Assembly (NCBI GenBank): GCA_043738425.1
Contig: JAYUGJ010000040.1
Span: forward strand, 1-64,000
Direction: 5' to 3'
DNA length: 64,000 nt
DNA from: PBB1 sp043738425
Lineage (GTDB): Bacteria; Pseudomonadota; Gammaproteobacteria; Burkholderiales; Burkholderiaceae_C
Shown: positions 17,706-25,685 of the stretch, piece after piece
How the letters are laid out: each line of letters opens with the position of its first letter
Numbering within the stretch: the stretch's first letter is position 1
The notes under the pieces: generated by a model
The model's input: only the letters and a program-made list of their open reading frames with translations
The model's database searches: none
Told to the model about the DNA's origin: nothing
Position numbers and translations under genes: made by a program

Positions 17706-19716
17706 CGCCGTGGGCGTCGAGCAGACTCGAAATCGTGCCGGTAAGCGCCTTGAAGTTGGCCGCTCTGGAGGTGAGCTGTGGGTTCAAGCGCGCCTTGATA
17801 AAGCTGCTGGCGGCGTAGCGCGTGACCCGCTCGTAATACCGCGCAGTCAGGCGCTCGACCATCGCGCTGTAGGCGTCCATCAGCTCCGGGCGGATGCTGA
17901 AGTGGTCGTAGTTGACGATGACCTCGACCCGCTTGCCCAGTGGTGCGACGCAGCGCGTGACCTCGGCCTCGATGGCATCGATGTCGCGCGCAGAATCAAC
18001 CGACAGGCCCTCGAAGTTGATGAACAACATTTGCCCACGCGCGTTGAACTCGACCCGCTGCGCAAGCGGCAGCGCCAGCATGCGGCGGCGCAGGTTGATC
18101 GGTGCGTCGTCGAACAGCGCCGCTTCCATCAAGCGCAGCTGCGGGCTGATGGCCGGCGCGAAATCCATCTGCGACAGGATGTGGCGCTCGAGGTCGATGC
18201 CCGGCGCGATCTCGATCAGCTCGAGTCCGCCCGCGGCCGCCAACTGAAACACGCAGCGCTCGGTGATGTAGAGCACGCGCTGGCCTTGCTGGGCCGCACG
18301 CTGGCCACTGAAAGTGCGGTGCTCGACTGCGCGCACAAATTTGCGTGTGTCGCCTTCGCTGTCGATGTGCACTTTGCCGTGGGCCACCCGCACCTGCAAA
18401 CCACCCGCGGTGAAGGTGCCCACGAACACCACCGCCCGTGCCGACTGGCTGATGTTGATGAAGCCGCCCGCGCCGGCCAGCCGCGATCCGAATTTGCTCA
18501 CATTCAAATTGCCTTCGGCGTCGGCCTGCGCCAGGCCCAGCACTGCCACATCGAGCCCGCCGCCGTCGTAAAAATCGAACTGGCTCGGCTGGTCGATTAC
18601 CGCCTGCGTGTTCACTGCCGCGCCGAAGTTGAGGCCACTGGCCGGTATGCCGCCGATCACGCCAGGCTCGGCGGTCAGCGTCAGTAAATCGATCACGCCT
18701 TCTTCGGCCGCCACATCGGCCACGCCTTCGGGCATGCCGATGCCGAGGTTGACCACCGCGTTGCGCTTGATCTCGAGCGCAGCGCGCCGCGCGATCCATT
18801 TGCGCGCGCCCATCGGCATCGGCACCAAGGTATCCACCGGCACCCGCAGCTCGCCCGCAAACGCCGCGCTGTACGAGGTGATGAAGGTTTGCATGTGGTG
18901 CTCGGGTCGCTCGGCCACCACCACCGCATCGACCAACACGCCAGGAATCTTGACCTGCCGCGGGTTCAATGAGTTGCGCTCGGCCAGCCGCTCGACTTGC
19001 GCGATCACCAGGCCGCCGCTGTTGTGCGCGGCCATCGCAATCGCCAGCGCCTCCAGCGTGAGCGCCTCGCGCTCCATCGTCAGGTTGCCATCCGGGTCGG
19101 CGGTGGTCGCACGGATGATGCCGACCTGGATCGGGAAGGCTTTGTAGAACAGCACCTCCTCGCCGTCGATGTCCATCAATCGCACCAGGTCCGCCGTGGT
19201 GGCGGCGTTGATCTTGCCGCCGCCAAAACGCGGGTCGACGAATGTGCCCAGCCCGATGCGGCTCAGCGTGCCCGGCTTGCCCGCTGCGATGTCGCGAAAC
19301 ATATGCGATATCACGCCTTGCGGCAGGTTGTAGGCCTCGATCTGGTTGGCCAATGCCAGCGCCTGCAGCTTGGGCACCAAACCCCAGTGCCCGCCGACCA
19401 CCCGCTTGATCAACCCGGCGTGGCCGAGGTGATTCAAGCCGCGGTCTTTGCCATCGCCCTGCCCCGCCGCGTAAACCAAAGTGAGCTGCTGCGGGCTGCC
19501 TTGGCCGGTGGCCGCTTGGGTCAGCACAAACCGTTCTTCCAGCGCTATCGCAATACCTTCGGCGAAGCCGATGCCGACGAAGCCGGAGGTTGCCACCGTG
19601 TCACCGTCGTGGATCAAGCGCACCGCCTCGGCAGCCGTCACGATTTTGTTGGGCCGCGTCGAATTCAACGCGCCGCTTTGGGCCGAGTTCAGTTGCATGG
19701 TCGAGACGTAAGACAA
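17698..19716 (-). CDS. Acetate/3-ketoacid CoA-transferase, YdiF-like (fused subunits)
   Basis: A family I CoA-transferase with both subunits in one chain of 672 residues. The alpha-like half begins near residue 22 with KIVTAAEAVRLIHDGDTVATSGFVGIGFAEG. The beta-like half begins near 305 with KWIARRAALEIKRNAVVNLGIGMPEG. The glutamate that forms the covalent CoA thioester is Glu350 in LTAEPGVIGG. Such enzymes move CoA between acetyl-CoA and short-chain or branched acids. The chain is longer than E. coli YdiF (531) because of a C-terminal extension with its own GKRVEVIVNYDHF block, which is common in betaproteobacterial homologues. An in-frame Met7 is an alternative start. Confidence 0.88.
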   Translation of the reverse strand: MSYVSTMQLNSAQSGALNSTRPNKIVTAAEAVRLIHDGDTVATSGFVGIGFAEGIAIALEERFVLTQAATGQGSPQQLTLVYAAGQGDGKDRGLNHLGHAGLIKRVVGGHWGLVPKLQALALANQIEAYNLPQGVISHMFRDIAAGKPGTLSRIGLGTFVDPRFGGGKINAATTADLVRLMDIDGEEVLFYKAFPIQVGIIRATTADPDGNLTMEREALTLEALAIAMAAHNSGGLVIAQVERLAERNSLNPRQVKIPGVLVDAVVVAERPEHHMQTFITSYSAAFAGELRVPVDTLVPMPMGARKWIARRAALEIKRNAVVNLGIGMPEGVADVAAEEGVIDLLTLTAEPGVIGGIPASGLNFGAAVNTQAVIDQPSQFDFYDGGGLDVAVLGLAQADAEGNLNVSKFGSRLAGAGGFINISQSARAVVFVGTFTAGGLQVRVAHGKVHIDSEGDTRKFVRAVEHRTFSGQRAAQQGQRVLYITERCVFQLAAAGGLELIEIAPGIDLERHILSQMDFAPAISPQLRLMEAALFDDAPINLRRRMLALPLAQRVEFNARGQMLFINFEGLSVDSARDIDAIEAEVTRCVAPLGKRVEVIVNYDHFSIRPELMDAYSAMVERLTARYYERVTRYAASSFIKARLNPQLTSRAANFKALTGTISSLLDAHGDP

Positions 19717-20067
19717 AAGGAAGTTTCAGTCTACGGGCCAGCCTCCCGTTCGAGCGCGCGTTGCTCATGCGGCTAAGCACCTATTGCGCAAGGCATCGCG
19801 CTTGCACGGCCGCGCTTGATTTCAAGGTTTGCGTCGCCCTGGCTGCCAATGCCACGGTGCATGGGGTGATTCGCGGTGGCTGATGTGTGCTCCCCCTAAG
19901 GTTAGGGATACGGCTTGGCGTCACCCTTGATTACTCTTCGACGGCAGGCGTTTTGAGGCAAATCGACAGCGCAGCAAAACCTGCCGACCCGTGGCTCGAA
20001 TGTTGTACGGCGAGACCGGCTCACCAGTCAGTTGTTCTATTCACCACGATCCAAAACGGAGCCCAAC
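19717..20067. other. Intergenic region with PEP-CTERM upstream element
   Basis: There is no gene in these 351 bases between divergent starts. Near 19891-19909 the stretch CCCCCTAAGGTTAGGGAT resembles the C-run/G-run element seen upstream of the PEP-CTERM gene at 8437. The rest should hold promoters for the CoA-transferase gene (leftward) and the PEP-CTERM gene (rightward), but I cannot assign them. Confidence 0.35.
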
Positions 20068-20886
20068 ATGATCAAGCACACCATCCAGGCCGCAGCGATT
20101 GCCCTTGCAGCAATCGCCAGCAGCTCCGCCAGCGCCGGCAACATTTACCTGAGCGGGCACGACATCGACCTGCATGAAAACCAAAACGGCTACGACACCG
20201 TCGTCCTCAACTACCTGCGCGACACCACGGCTGCAGCGAGCTACCGCGTCGGCGTGGTCACGGGAGCCAGCGACTTCTACAACATCGGGCAAGGGTTCGG
20301 CACCCGAACCGTGCGCGACATCAGCAGCTTCGCCGACGCGGCGGCGTTTGGCAGCTTCCTCTCGAGCGTCGACGTGTTGATCGTGTCGTCAGAGGAATCT
20401 TGCGGCGGATGCACTTTCAGGCCGGCCGATGTGGCGAAGCTGAACAGCTTCCGCCCGGCAGTCACGTCGTTCTTCAATGCGGGCGGTGATATTTTTGGGT
20501 TGACCGGCGCGAACAACGCCGACTACTACGGCTTCTTGCCGCCTACCGCGGTGGCCACCGGAACGTCTATTTCCGGCTCGTCCGGGTTCACCGCCACGGC
20601 CGCTGGCACGGCGATCGGAATTCAAACCGACATGATCAACGGATTCCCCACGCACAACCGTTTCACCAGTTTTGACCCGGCGTTCACTGTGTTTGAAACG
20701 CGGCCAATCACCGGTGCTGCGGATGAAATCATTTCTATCGGCTTGCGCGACGGAACCATCGGCGGCGGCGGCGTCATCGTGATCACGCCGACCAACCCCA
20801 TACCCGAGCCAGAAACCTACGCCCTGATGTTGGCCGGCTTGGGTCTGGTGGTTGCAATCGGCCGGCGCAGAAAAACACTGCGTTGA
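20068..20886 (+). CDS. PEP-CTERM anchored exported protein
   Basis: A 272-residue exported protein. The signal peptide (MIKHTIQAAAIALAAIASSSASA) precedes a mature domain starting GNIYLSGHDIDLHENQNGYD. The body resembles a Rossmann-like or glutamine-amidotransferase-like fold with DVLIVSSEESCGGC, a Cys pair motif, then FFNAGGDIFGLTGANNADYYGFLP. Its enzymatic status is unknown. The end, PEPETYALMLAGLGLVVAIGRRRK, is the PEP-CTERM signal. I use ATG 20068 rather than an upstream in-frame ATG because the signal peptide begins there. A terminator follows immediately. Confidence 0.87.
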   Translation: MIKHTIQAAAIALAAIASSSASAGNIYLSGHDIDLHENQNGYDTVVLNYLRDTTAAASYRVGVVTGASDFYNIGQGFGTRTVRDISSFADAAAFGSFLSSVDVLIVSSEESCGGCTFRPADVAKLNSFRPAVTSFFNAGGDIFGLTGANNADYYGFLPPTAVATGTSISGSSGFTATAAGTAIGIQTDMINGFPTHNRFTSFDPAFTVFETRPITGAADEIISIGLRDGTIGGGGVIVITPTNPIPEPETYALMLAGLGLVVAIGRRRKTLR

Positions 20887-20908
20887 GTCACAGCGGGTCG
20901 TGATTTTC

Positions 20909-20933
20909 AAAAAGGTCCTGCGGGACCTTTTTT
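20909..20933 (+). terminator. Intrinsic terminator
   Basis: The stem GGTCC/GGACC, extended by A-T pairs to AAAAAGGTCC, has a TGCG loop and is followed by six T residues. It ends the PEP-CTERM transcript. The A-run on the left also allows it to stop leftward transcription from the ArsC-like gene. Confidence 0.88.
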
Positions 20934-20955
20934 GTGGCCTGGCTTTTTGTGCGGC

Positions 20956-21321
20956 TCAACGCGAGAACGCGCGCGCCCACTCGGCAAGCTCGAACCCGAC
21001 CAGCAAGCCACCGGCGTGCGCCAGTACCGGACGACGAATCAGGCTGGGGTGTGCGCACATCAGCGCATGTGCGCTGGCAGCGTCGCACAGCGCGGCTTGT
21101 TGCGCGGCATCGAGCCGTCGCCAGGTTGTGCCCCGGCGGTTGACCAGCGCAGTCCAGCCCACCGATTCAATCCACGCATGCAGTTGCGGCTGTGGCACGC
21201 CATGCTTTTTGTAGTCGTGAAAGTCGTGTGCGATGCCGTGCGTGTGCAGCCACCCGCGGGCTGCCTTGACGGTGTCGCAATTCGGTATGCCGTAGACGGT
21301 GGTGGTTGCCGAGATTGCCAT
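20956..21321 (-). CDS. ArsC/Spx-like protein (YffB type)
   Basis: A 121-residue thioredoxin-fold protein of the arsenate-reductase-like (ArsC/YffB) family. The motif GIPNCDTVKAARGWL places one redox Cys at residue 15, with no CxxC partner. HAHDFHDYKKHG and LVNRRGTTWRRL follow, then the conserved Arg/Pro segment SLIRRPVL near the C-terminus. YffB-type proteins are probably glutathione-dependent thiol reductases; arsenate reduction is not established. The start is taken at ATG 21321; upstream in-frame ATGs would add a His/Gln-rich tail that is not conserved. Confidence 0.85.
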   Translation of the reverse strand: MAISATTTVYGIPNCDTVKAARGWLHTHGIAHDFHDYKKHGVPQPQLHAWIESVGWTALVNRRGTTWRRLDAAQQAALCDAASAHALMCAHPSLIRRPVLAHAGGLLVGFELAEWARAFSR

Positions 21322-21419
21322 CGGTGCAGGTGGGTGTTGCTGTTGGTGTTGCGGCATCACTCGCCCCATCACTTGCCGAATCTACTGGTCGATTCGATCG
21401 CTCGATTCAACAACTCGAT

Positions 21420-22019
21420 TCAATAACGCGACGTGCATATCGGGTCGGGCCCGAAGCCGACTTCGGTGACGCGGCCCAGCGTGACGGGCGTGGTGCTAAT
21501 CGAGACCTGAAACCACTGGCAAAACGGCGTTTCGTAGCGGTAGTTCCACACCGCGATCTGCTGCCGCGGGATGGTGAATGTGGTCGATGGGCGGCCGAGT
21601 CGGCGGCGCACTGCGTCTTGCGATTCGCCGACTTTCACCGCGTAGAAATTAGCGTCGGTCAACGCCTGGTGCCAGGTCAGCATGCGGCCTTGCGCATCGA
21701 AATCGACCAGGAAAGTGTGCTTGCCGTACGGGCCGTGCGCGAATTCCAAATGCCGCGCAGCAGCCGCGGCCGTTGGTGCGCCGGTGCCTGCGCCGGTGCC
21801 GGTGCCGGTGCCGGTGCCGCTGCCTACAGCTGCAGGCCACTCACCGGTCGGTGTTCCCATCGCCGCAATGACGTCGGCCACCGACGCGCCGGCAGGCAAG
21901 TTGCGCGGCGAATACGCCACGCAGCCGACCAGCCATGCCGCACTGCTGGCGAGCAGTGCAGCACCGGCAACCCGCCACCAACCCGCAAGCGCCGGGCACT
22001 GAAAACTGCAGCCATGCAT
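21420..22019 (-). CDS. Putative lipoprotein with a BamE/SmpA-like fold
   Basis: A 199-residue protein with a lipoprotein signal: a hydrophobic stretch (AGAALLASSAAWLVGC) whose lipobox Cys33 should be lipidated. After it come SPRNLPAGASVADVIAAMGTPTGEW and, later, VGESQDAVRRRLGRPST. These are two copies of the 'G.s...V...lG.P' pattern of SmpA/OmlA/BamE-like domains. A Gly-Thr repeat region (residues about 65-75, encoded by GCCGGT repeats) links them. It is probably an outer-membrane lipoprotein of unknown role. It lies 32 bases after the ABC1 kinase gene on the same strand. Confidence 0.65.
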   Translation of the reverse strand: MHGCSFQCPALAGWWRVAGAALLASSAAWLVGCVAYSPRNLPAGASVADVIAAMGTPTGEWPAAVGSGTGTGTGTGAGTGAPTAAAAARHLEFAHGPYGKHTFLVDFDAQGRMLTWHQALTDANFYAVKVGESQDAVRRRLGRPSTTFTIPRQQIAVWNYRYETPFCQWFQVSISTTPVTLGRVTEVGFGPDPICTSRY

Positions 22020-22051
22020 CAGGTGGTTTCCTCTACAGGGTGGTGGTCTGG

Positions 22052-23395
22052 TCACAACTGATGGCCGAACATCGCGGTCACGTCGACCTGCGCACGCAGC
22101 CGCGCGCACAGCATGAAAGTGCCGATGAATTTGCGCTGCAAAAAAAGCAAATCGGCCGGCGGCGTGCTGCCGAAACCAGCGTCGAAAAACTGCGCCTTGC
22201 CTTGCGCGAACGAGCGCGAAAACAAAGTCGATGCGCCAAAATCGTAGAGCCCGACATGGCGCAGCGGCTCACCCGCCAGCAACATCGTGGCGACGATACC
22301 GCTGGCCTGCGCAGGCGTGTCGGTGGGCGCAACGAAGCCGATCACCCTCGCCGCGGCGGTGACACGCGCGCGGTCAGCGGCACGCAGCGCACGGCCCAAC
22401 TCGCGCAGCTGCTCGATGCGCACCGGCGTGACCGCTTCGGTGGCGCCGAAGTCGAGCAGCGCGATGCGGCCACTGGCGGCATCGAATAAATAGTTGCCGA
22501 AGTTGGGGTCGGTTTGCACCAGCTGCATCGTGAAAAATTCGCGCACCGCAAGCCGCCCCAACGCCTCGGCCACCGCATTGCGCTGGGCGGCTGTGTGGCG
22601 ATGCCAACCGTTTGCGCTGGCCAGCTGATCGATCGGCACGCCGGCTGCGAAGTCGGTCGCCAAAATCTGCGCGGTGCAAAAGTCGGCGTGCACTGCCGGC
22701 ACGCTCAGCACCGGGTCGTCACCGAGCCGCCGCCGGTATTCGCCAGCAGCCGCCGCTTCCGCGACGTAGTCGGTTTCGTGCAGCAGTTGGTCGCGCACCC
22801 GCGCCAGCAGCGGGGTCACGTCTATACCCCTGGGCACCAGACCCGGCGTGCGGGCCAACAGCGCCAGGTTGGCGACATCGCTGTCGATGCTGGCGCGCAC
22901 GCCGGGGTACTGCACTTTGAGCGCCAGCAACCGGCCGTCGGTGGTTTCAACCCGGTGCACCTGGCCAATCGATGCGGCCGCGATCGGCTCGAAGTCGAAG
23001 CGCTTGAAGCGTTGCTGCCACTCGGCACCGTACTGATGCGCCAGCACGCGGGCCAGCTGCGACGGCGGCATCACATGCGCGCGGTCGCGCAGGCCGCCCA
23101 ACAACTCGGCGAACTGCGGCGGCAGCACACCGTGGCCGTCCATCGACATCAGCTGGCCGACTTTCATGACCGCGCCGCGCATGTGCGACAGGCGCGCGGC
23201 CAGGCGGCGCGCGTTATCCGGTGCCAACACCAGCTGCGACAAATCGGGCCGCTCACCACGTGCCAGCCGCGACAAGCCCTCGGCGGCTGCACCCGCCGCC
23301 AGCTCACCGACGGCGCGGCCCAGATGCAAAAAGCGGCGCGCCCGGCCCTCGGGAACGGGCGCTGAACGCAGCGGCTTGAATGGCGACTCGGGCAT
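22052..23395 (-). CDS. ABC1/AarF-family atypical kinase (UbiB-like)
   Basis: A 447-residue member of the ABC1/UbiB/ADCK family. The hallmark KxGQ motif appears as MKVGQLMSMDG and the Ala-rich loop as PIAAASIGQVHRVETTDG. The VAIK-like lysine is in LALKVQYPGV, with HETDYVAEA, QTDPNFGNYL (catalytic loop) and LLDFGATE (DFG) following. Family members support ubiquinone synthesis or lipid homeostasis and have ATPase rather than classical kinase activity. It lacks the C-terminal membrane helices of true UbiB. I chose ATG 23395; a start up to 23560 is possible but would overlap the PEP-CTERM gene and add low-complexity residues. Confidence 0.85.
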   Translation of the reverse strand: MPESPFKPLRSAPVPEGRARRFLHLGRAVGELAAGAAAEGLSRLARGERPDLSQLVLAPDNARRLAARLSHMRGAVMKVGQLMSMDGHGVLPPQFAELLGGLRDRAHVMPPSQLARVLAHQYGAEWQQRFKRFDFEPIAAASIGQVHRVETTDGRLLALKVQYPGVRASIDSDVANLALLARTPGLVPRGIDVTPLLARVRDQLLHETDYVAEAAAAGEYRRRLGDDPVLSVPAVHADFCTAQILATDFAAGVPIDQLASANGWHRHTAAQRNAVAEALGRLAVREFFTMQLVQTDPNFGNYLFDAASGRIALLDFGATEAVTPVRIEQLRELGRALRAADRARVTAAARVIGFVAPTDTPAQASGIVATMLLAGEPLRHVGLYDFGASTLFSRSFAQGKAQFFDAGFGSTPPADLLFLQRKFIGTFMLCARLRAQVDVTAMFGHQL

Positions 23396-23531
23396 GCGGA
23401 TGGCACTCACAACGGTGGCAACAAAGCGCTCGAGTGTGGCCGTAAACCGCCGCCCAGGGTCGGTGCCGGTGATTGGTGCGGTGCCGGTGGCCGAGCCAGG
23501 CTGCGCTGCCCGGCCCGGCGGCGTCAAACGG

Positions 23532-24461
23532 CTACGCAGCGGTGGGCACTTCTCCCGCAAACATTTGGCTTGGTTGCCCTTTTGCCAGCACCTTGTGCCG
23601 TTTGCGCGCCGCGCCCGCCACCAACAGCAAGCCCGCGCCCATCAACGCATAGGTTTCAGGCTCGGGCACCGCGGTCACCGCAAACGAGATGCGGTAGATA
23701 TCGGTGTCGGCGGTCAAGCCCGCGTCGTTGAACACATAGCCGGCCGCGGTGGTGCGGCCGTTGAACACGCCCAGCTCGGCAAAGCTGAAGCCCACCACGC
23801 CGCCCTCGGGCGTGCGGTTGGCGTTGATGCCGCCGACGACGAACGCCGCGTTTGCCGGGTCGGCGGCCTCTGATCCGGCGTTCCAGATCTCGCTGCCTTT
23901 TTGGTTGATCGAGTTGATCAACAGGTTGCCCGCATCGTCGAACAAGCGGTACTCCATCGGGTCGTCGTTGCCGATGAACAAGTCGTTGCTCGGCACGACC
24001 ATCGATGCAAAGGTAAAGAACTGGTTGACCGCGGTGTCGACCAGAAAGCTCAACGTGGTTTGCGAGGTGCCGGGCAACTGCGGCCCGGTGGTGGAGCCCA
24101 GCACCGCGGTCGGGTCGGCGGCTGCGAACGCCGGCAACCAGGCCGAGCCGCTGCCGCCTTCGGCCACCGAGACGATGGCCGGGTTGGCGATGCTGCCTTC
24201 GTTGAAGGCGTCGAACGTGCCTTTGTTGAAACCGAAACGCAGCGGCGCAAAGCTGATGTTGTTGGCCGGTGCGAGGTTGTCGACCTTCACGGTGACATTG
24301 ACCAGCGCGGCTTGCGCGGTGGTGCCGAGCAACACCGTGCCGAGTACCACGCTGACTGCACGGGTGAAGTGGAGGGCGCGAAAAAATGCGCGGGACTGGG
24401 CACGAATGGGCGCACGGGTTGGCACCTCGAGGGGTGCGCGAATAGGTAAACGATGTGACAT
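23532..24461 (-). CDS. Spondin-like PEP-CTERM exported protein
   Basis: A 309-residue exported protein with a long basic N-terminal leader before the hydrophobic signal segment (AVSVVLGTVLLGTTAQA). The mature part starts VNVTVKVDNLAPANNISFAPLRFGF and includes AEGGSGSAWLPAFAAADP, a pattern seen in bacterial spondin_N-like PEP-CTERM proteins. PEPETYALMGAGLLLVAGAARKRHK is the sorting motif. Unusually, another 18 or so residues follow the basic cluster, so the tail is longer than normal and may affect processing. The alternative is a later start inside the basic leader (for example near residue 29). Confidence 0.82.
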   Translation of the reverse strand: MSHRLPIRAPLEVPTRAPIRAQSRAFFRALHFTRAVSVVLGTVLLGTTAQAALVNVTVKVDNLAPANNISFAPLRFGFNKGTFDAFNEGSIANPAIVSVAEGGSGSAWLPAFAAADPTAVLGSTTGPQLPGTSQTTLSFLVDTAVNQFFTFASMVVPSNDLFIGNDDPMEYRLFDDAGNLLINSINQKGSEIWNAGSEAADPANAAFVVGGINANRTPEGGVVGFSFAELGVFNGRTTAAGYVFNDAGLTADTDIYRISFAVTAVPEPETYALMGAGLLLVAGAARKRHKVLAKGQPSQMFAGEVPTAA

Positions 24462-24573
24462 GGCAAGTCTCCTGGGAGCGGTGGGGGAAGCGTCTGGCGA
24501 CGCCTGCTGTGCGCTTGCCGACAGCAGGTGTTCGCCGCACCGATCCTAGAAATTCAGCACGCCCAAGTCCTCG

Positions 24574-24603
24574 CCAAACCATCACGACGGCGTGATGGTT
24601 TGG
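24574..24603. other. Perfect 13-base-pair hairpin near a receiver gene
   Basis: CCAAACCATCACG and CGTGATGGTTTGG form a perfect stem with the loop ACGG. There is no T-run. It lies 8 bases past the end of the lone receiver gene and upstream of the spondin-like gene. It may be an operator or a transcript-stabilising hairpin between the two leftward genes. Confidence 0.6.
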
Positions 24604-24610
24604 TGTCAAT

Positions 24611-25027
24611 TCATGGCGGCTTTTCAGCGGCGACCGCAGCGCTCGCCTCGGCCGACAACATCGGCCGGCCTGCGTGCACGCTGCGCAGCACCTCGGCCAG
24701 CTCGCGGGCCGACACGGTTTTGGTGACGTAGCCCAGCGCGCCGGCCGCCAGCGCACGTTGCACGTCGGAGCCGGTGACGCGGCTGGAAATCATCACCACC
24801 CGTATGGCCGGGGCGCGTTGCAGCAGCGCGCGGGTGCATTCGATGCCGTCGATGCCGGGCAGCATCAAATCCATCAACACCACATCGGCGCGCTTTTCAC
24901 AGGCCAGCGGTATGCCTTCCGCGCCACTGCCGGCCTCGCCCACCCATTCGATTTCTGGGCCTGCGCCAAGCATGGCTGCCAGGCCGGTACGCACGATGGG
25001 GTGGTCGTCGATGACAAAGATGCGCAT
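24611..25027 (-). CDS. Stand-alone receiver domain protein (NarL-type REC, no output)
   Basis: A 138-residue CheY-like receiver. MRIFVIDDHPIVRTGL holds the acidic pair, VLMDLMLPGIDG the phospho-acceptor Asp53, MISS the conserved Ser/Thr position, and GYVTKT the Lys. The sequence is most like the receiver half of NarL/FixJ regulators, but it stops after about 120 residues plus a short Ala/Glu tail, with no helix-turn-helix. It may act as a phosphate relay or sink with the HPt protein and hybrid kinase encoded upstream on the same strand. Confidence 0.88.
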   Translation of the reverse strand: MRIFVIDDHPIVRTGLAAMLGAGPEIEWVGEAGSGAEGIPLACEKRADVVLMDLMLPGIDGIECTRALLQRAPAIRVVMISSRVTGSDVQRALAAGALGYVTKTVSARELAEVLRSVHAGRPMLSAEASAAVAAEKPP

Positions 25028-25108
25028 GGTGGTTTCGCCCGAAGTGGAACAGTTATTGTGCCCACCGGTCGGTTATTTTTTATGACGCGGCAGCTCGCTG
25101 CGGTGCAT

Positions 25109-25546
25109 TCAGGCGGTGTCGCCAGCGGCCATGAATTCGGCTGCATCGGCGGCCAGTTGGCGCAGTTGCTGCGCCAGTTGTTGCGATGCCGCTGCGGCGT
25201 GCGCGCAGTCGCCGCCGCGGCAGGCCAGCTCGACGACAGCGGCCTGCTGCGCAATGGCTGCCGCGCCTAACAGGCCAGCCACGCCGCGCACGTCGTGGGC
25301 GCGCGCGGCATGCGCGATGCGCAGGCTGTCGCCGCTTGCATCCGGCGCAATCACCACCGCTGCAAAGTCGCCGGCCGCCAGGCCGTTCAGCCAGCGACGC
25401 AACATCAAACCGAACAGCGCCACATCGCCGCCCAGCCGTTCACACACGTCGTCTGCGTCGATGCCGTGGATCTGCGGCCAACGCGCAGCCAGCGGTAGCG
25501 CTGATTGCGGTGCGGCTGGTGCAGGTGGTGCAGATGGCGCTGACAT
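25109..25546 (-). CDS. HPt domain protein
   Basis: A 145-residue Ala-rich helical protein. The segment RIAHAARAHDVRGVAGLLGA fits the histidine phosphotransfer (HPt) signature, in which the His of AHDVRG replaces the usual HxLKG; the Lys is replaced by Arg. The N-terminal 20 residues are Pro/Ala-rich. The gene lies in the leftward signalling block between the REC-GGDEF-EAL gene and the lone receiver gene, so it probably shuttles phosphoryl groups among them. The start is taken at ATG 25546. Confidence 0.65.
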   Translation of the reverse strand: MSAPSAPPAPAAPQSALPLAARWPQIHGIDADDVCERLGGDVALFGLMLRRWLNGLAAGDFAAVVIAPDASGDSLRIAHAARAHDVRGVAGLLGAAAIAQQAAVVELACRGGDCAHAAAASQQLAQQLRQLAADAAEFMAAGDTA

Positions 25547-25685
25547 GCAGCCAGCATAGCCGCGCACAACCCGGCGGACAGGCTGCCTGGCGGCTCGGCG
25601 CAACGCCCATCCAGCCCGCGCTGAATCGGTCGACGGGTGCTGGGCGTACGAAGCAGCCCACGGTCTGCACCGCGCGCCGCATCGA

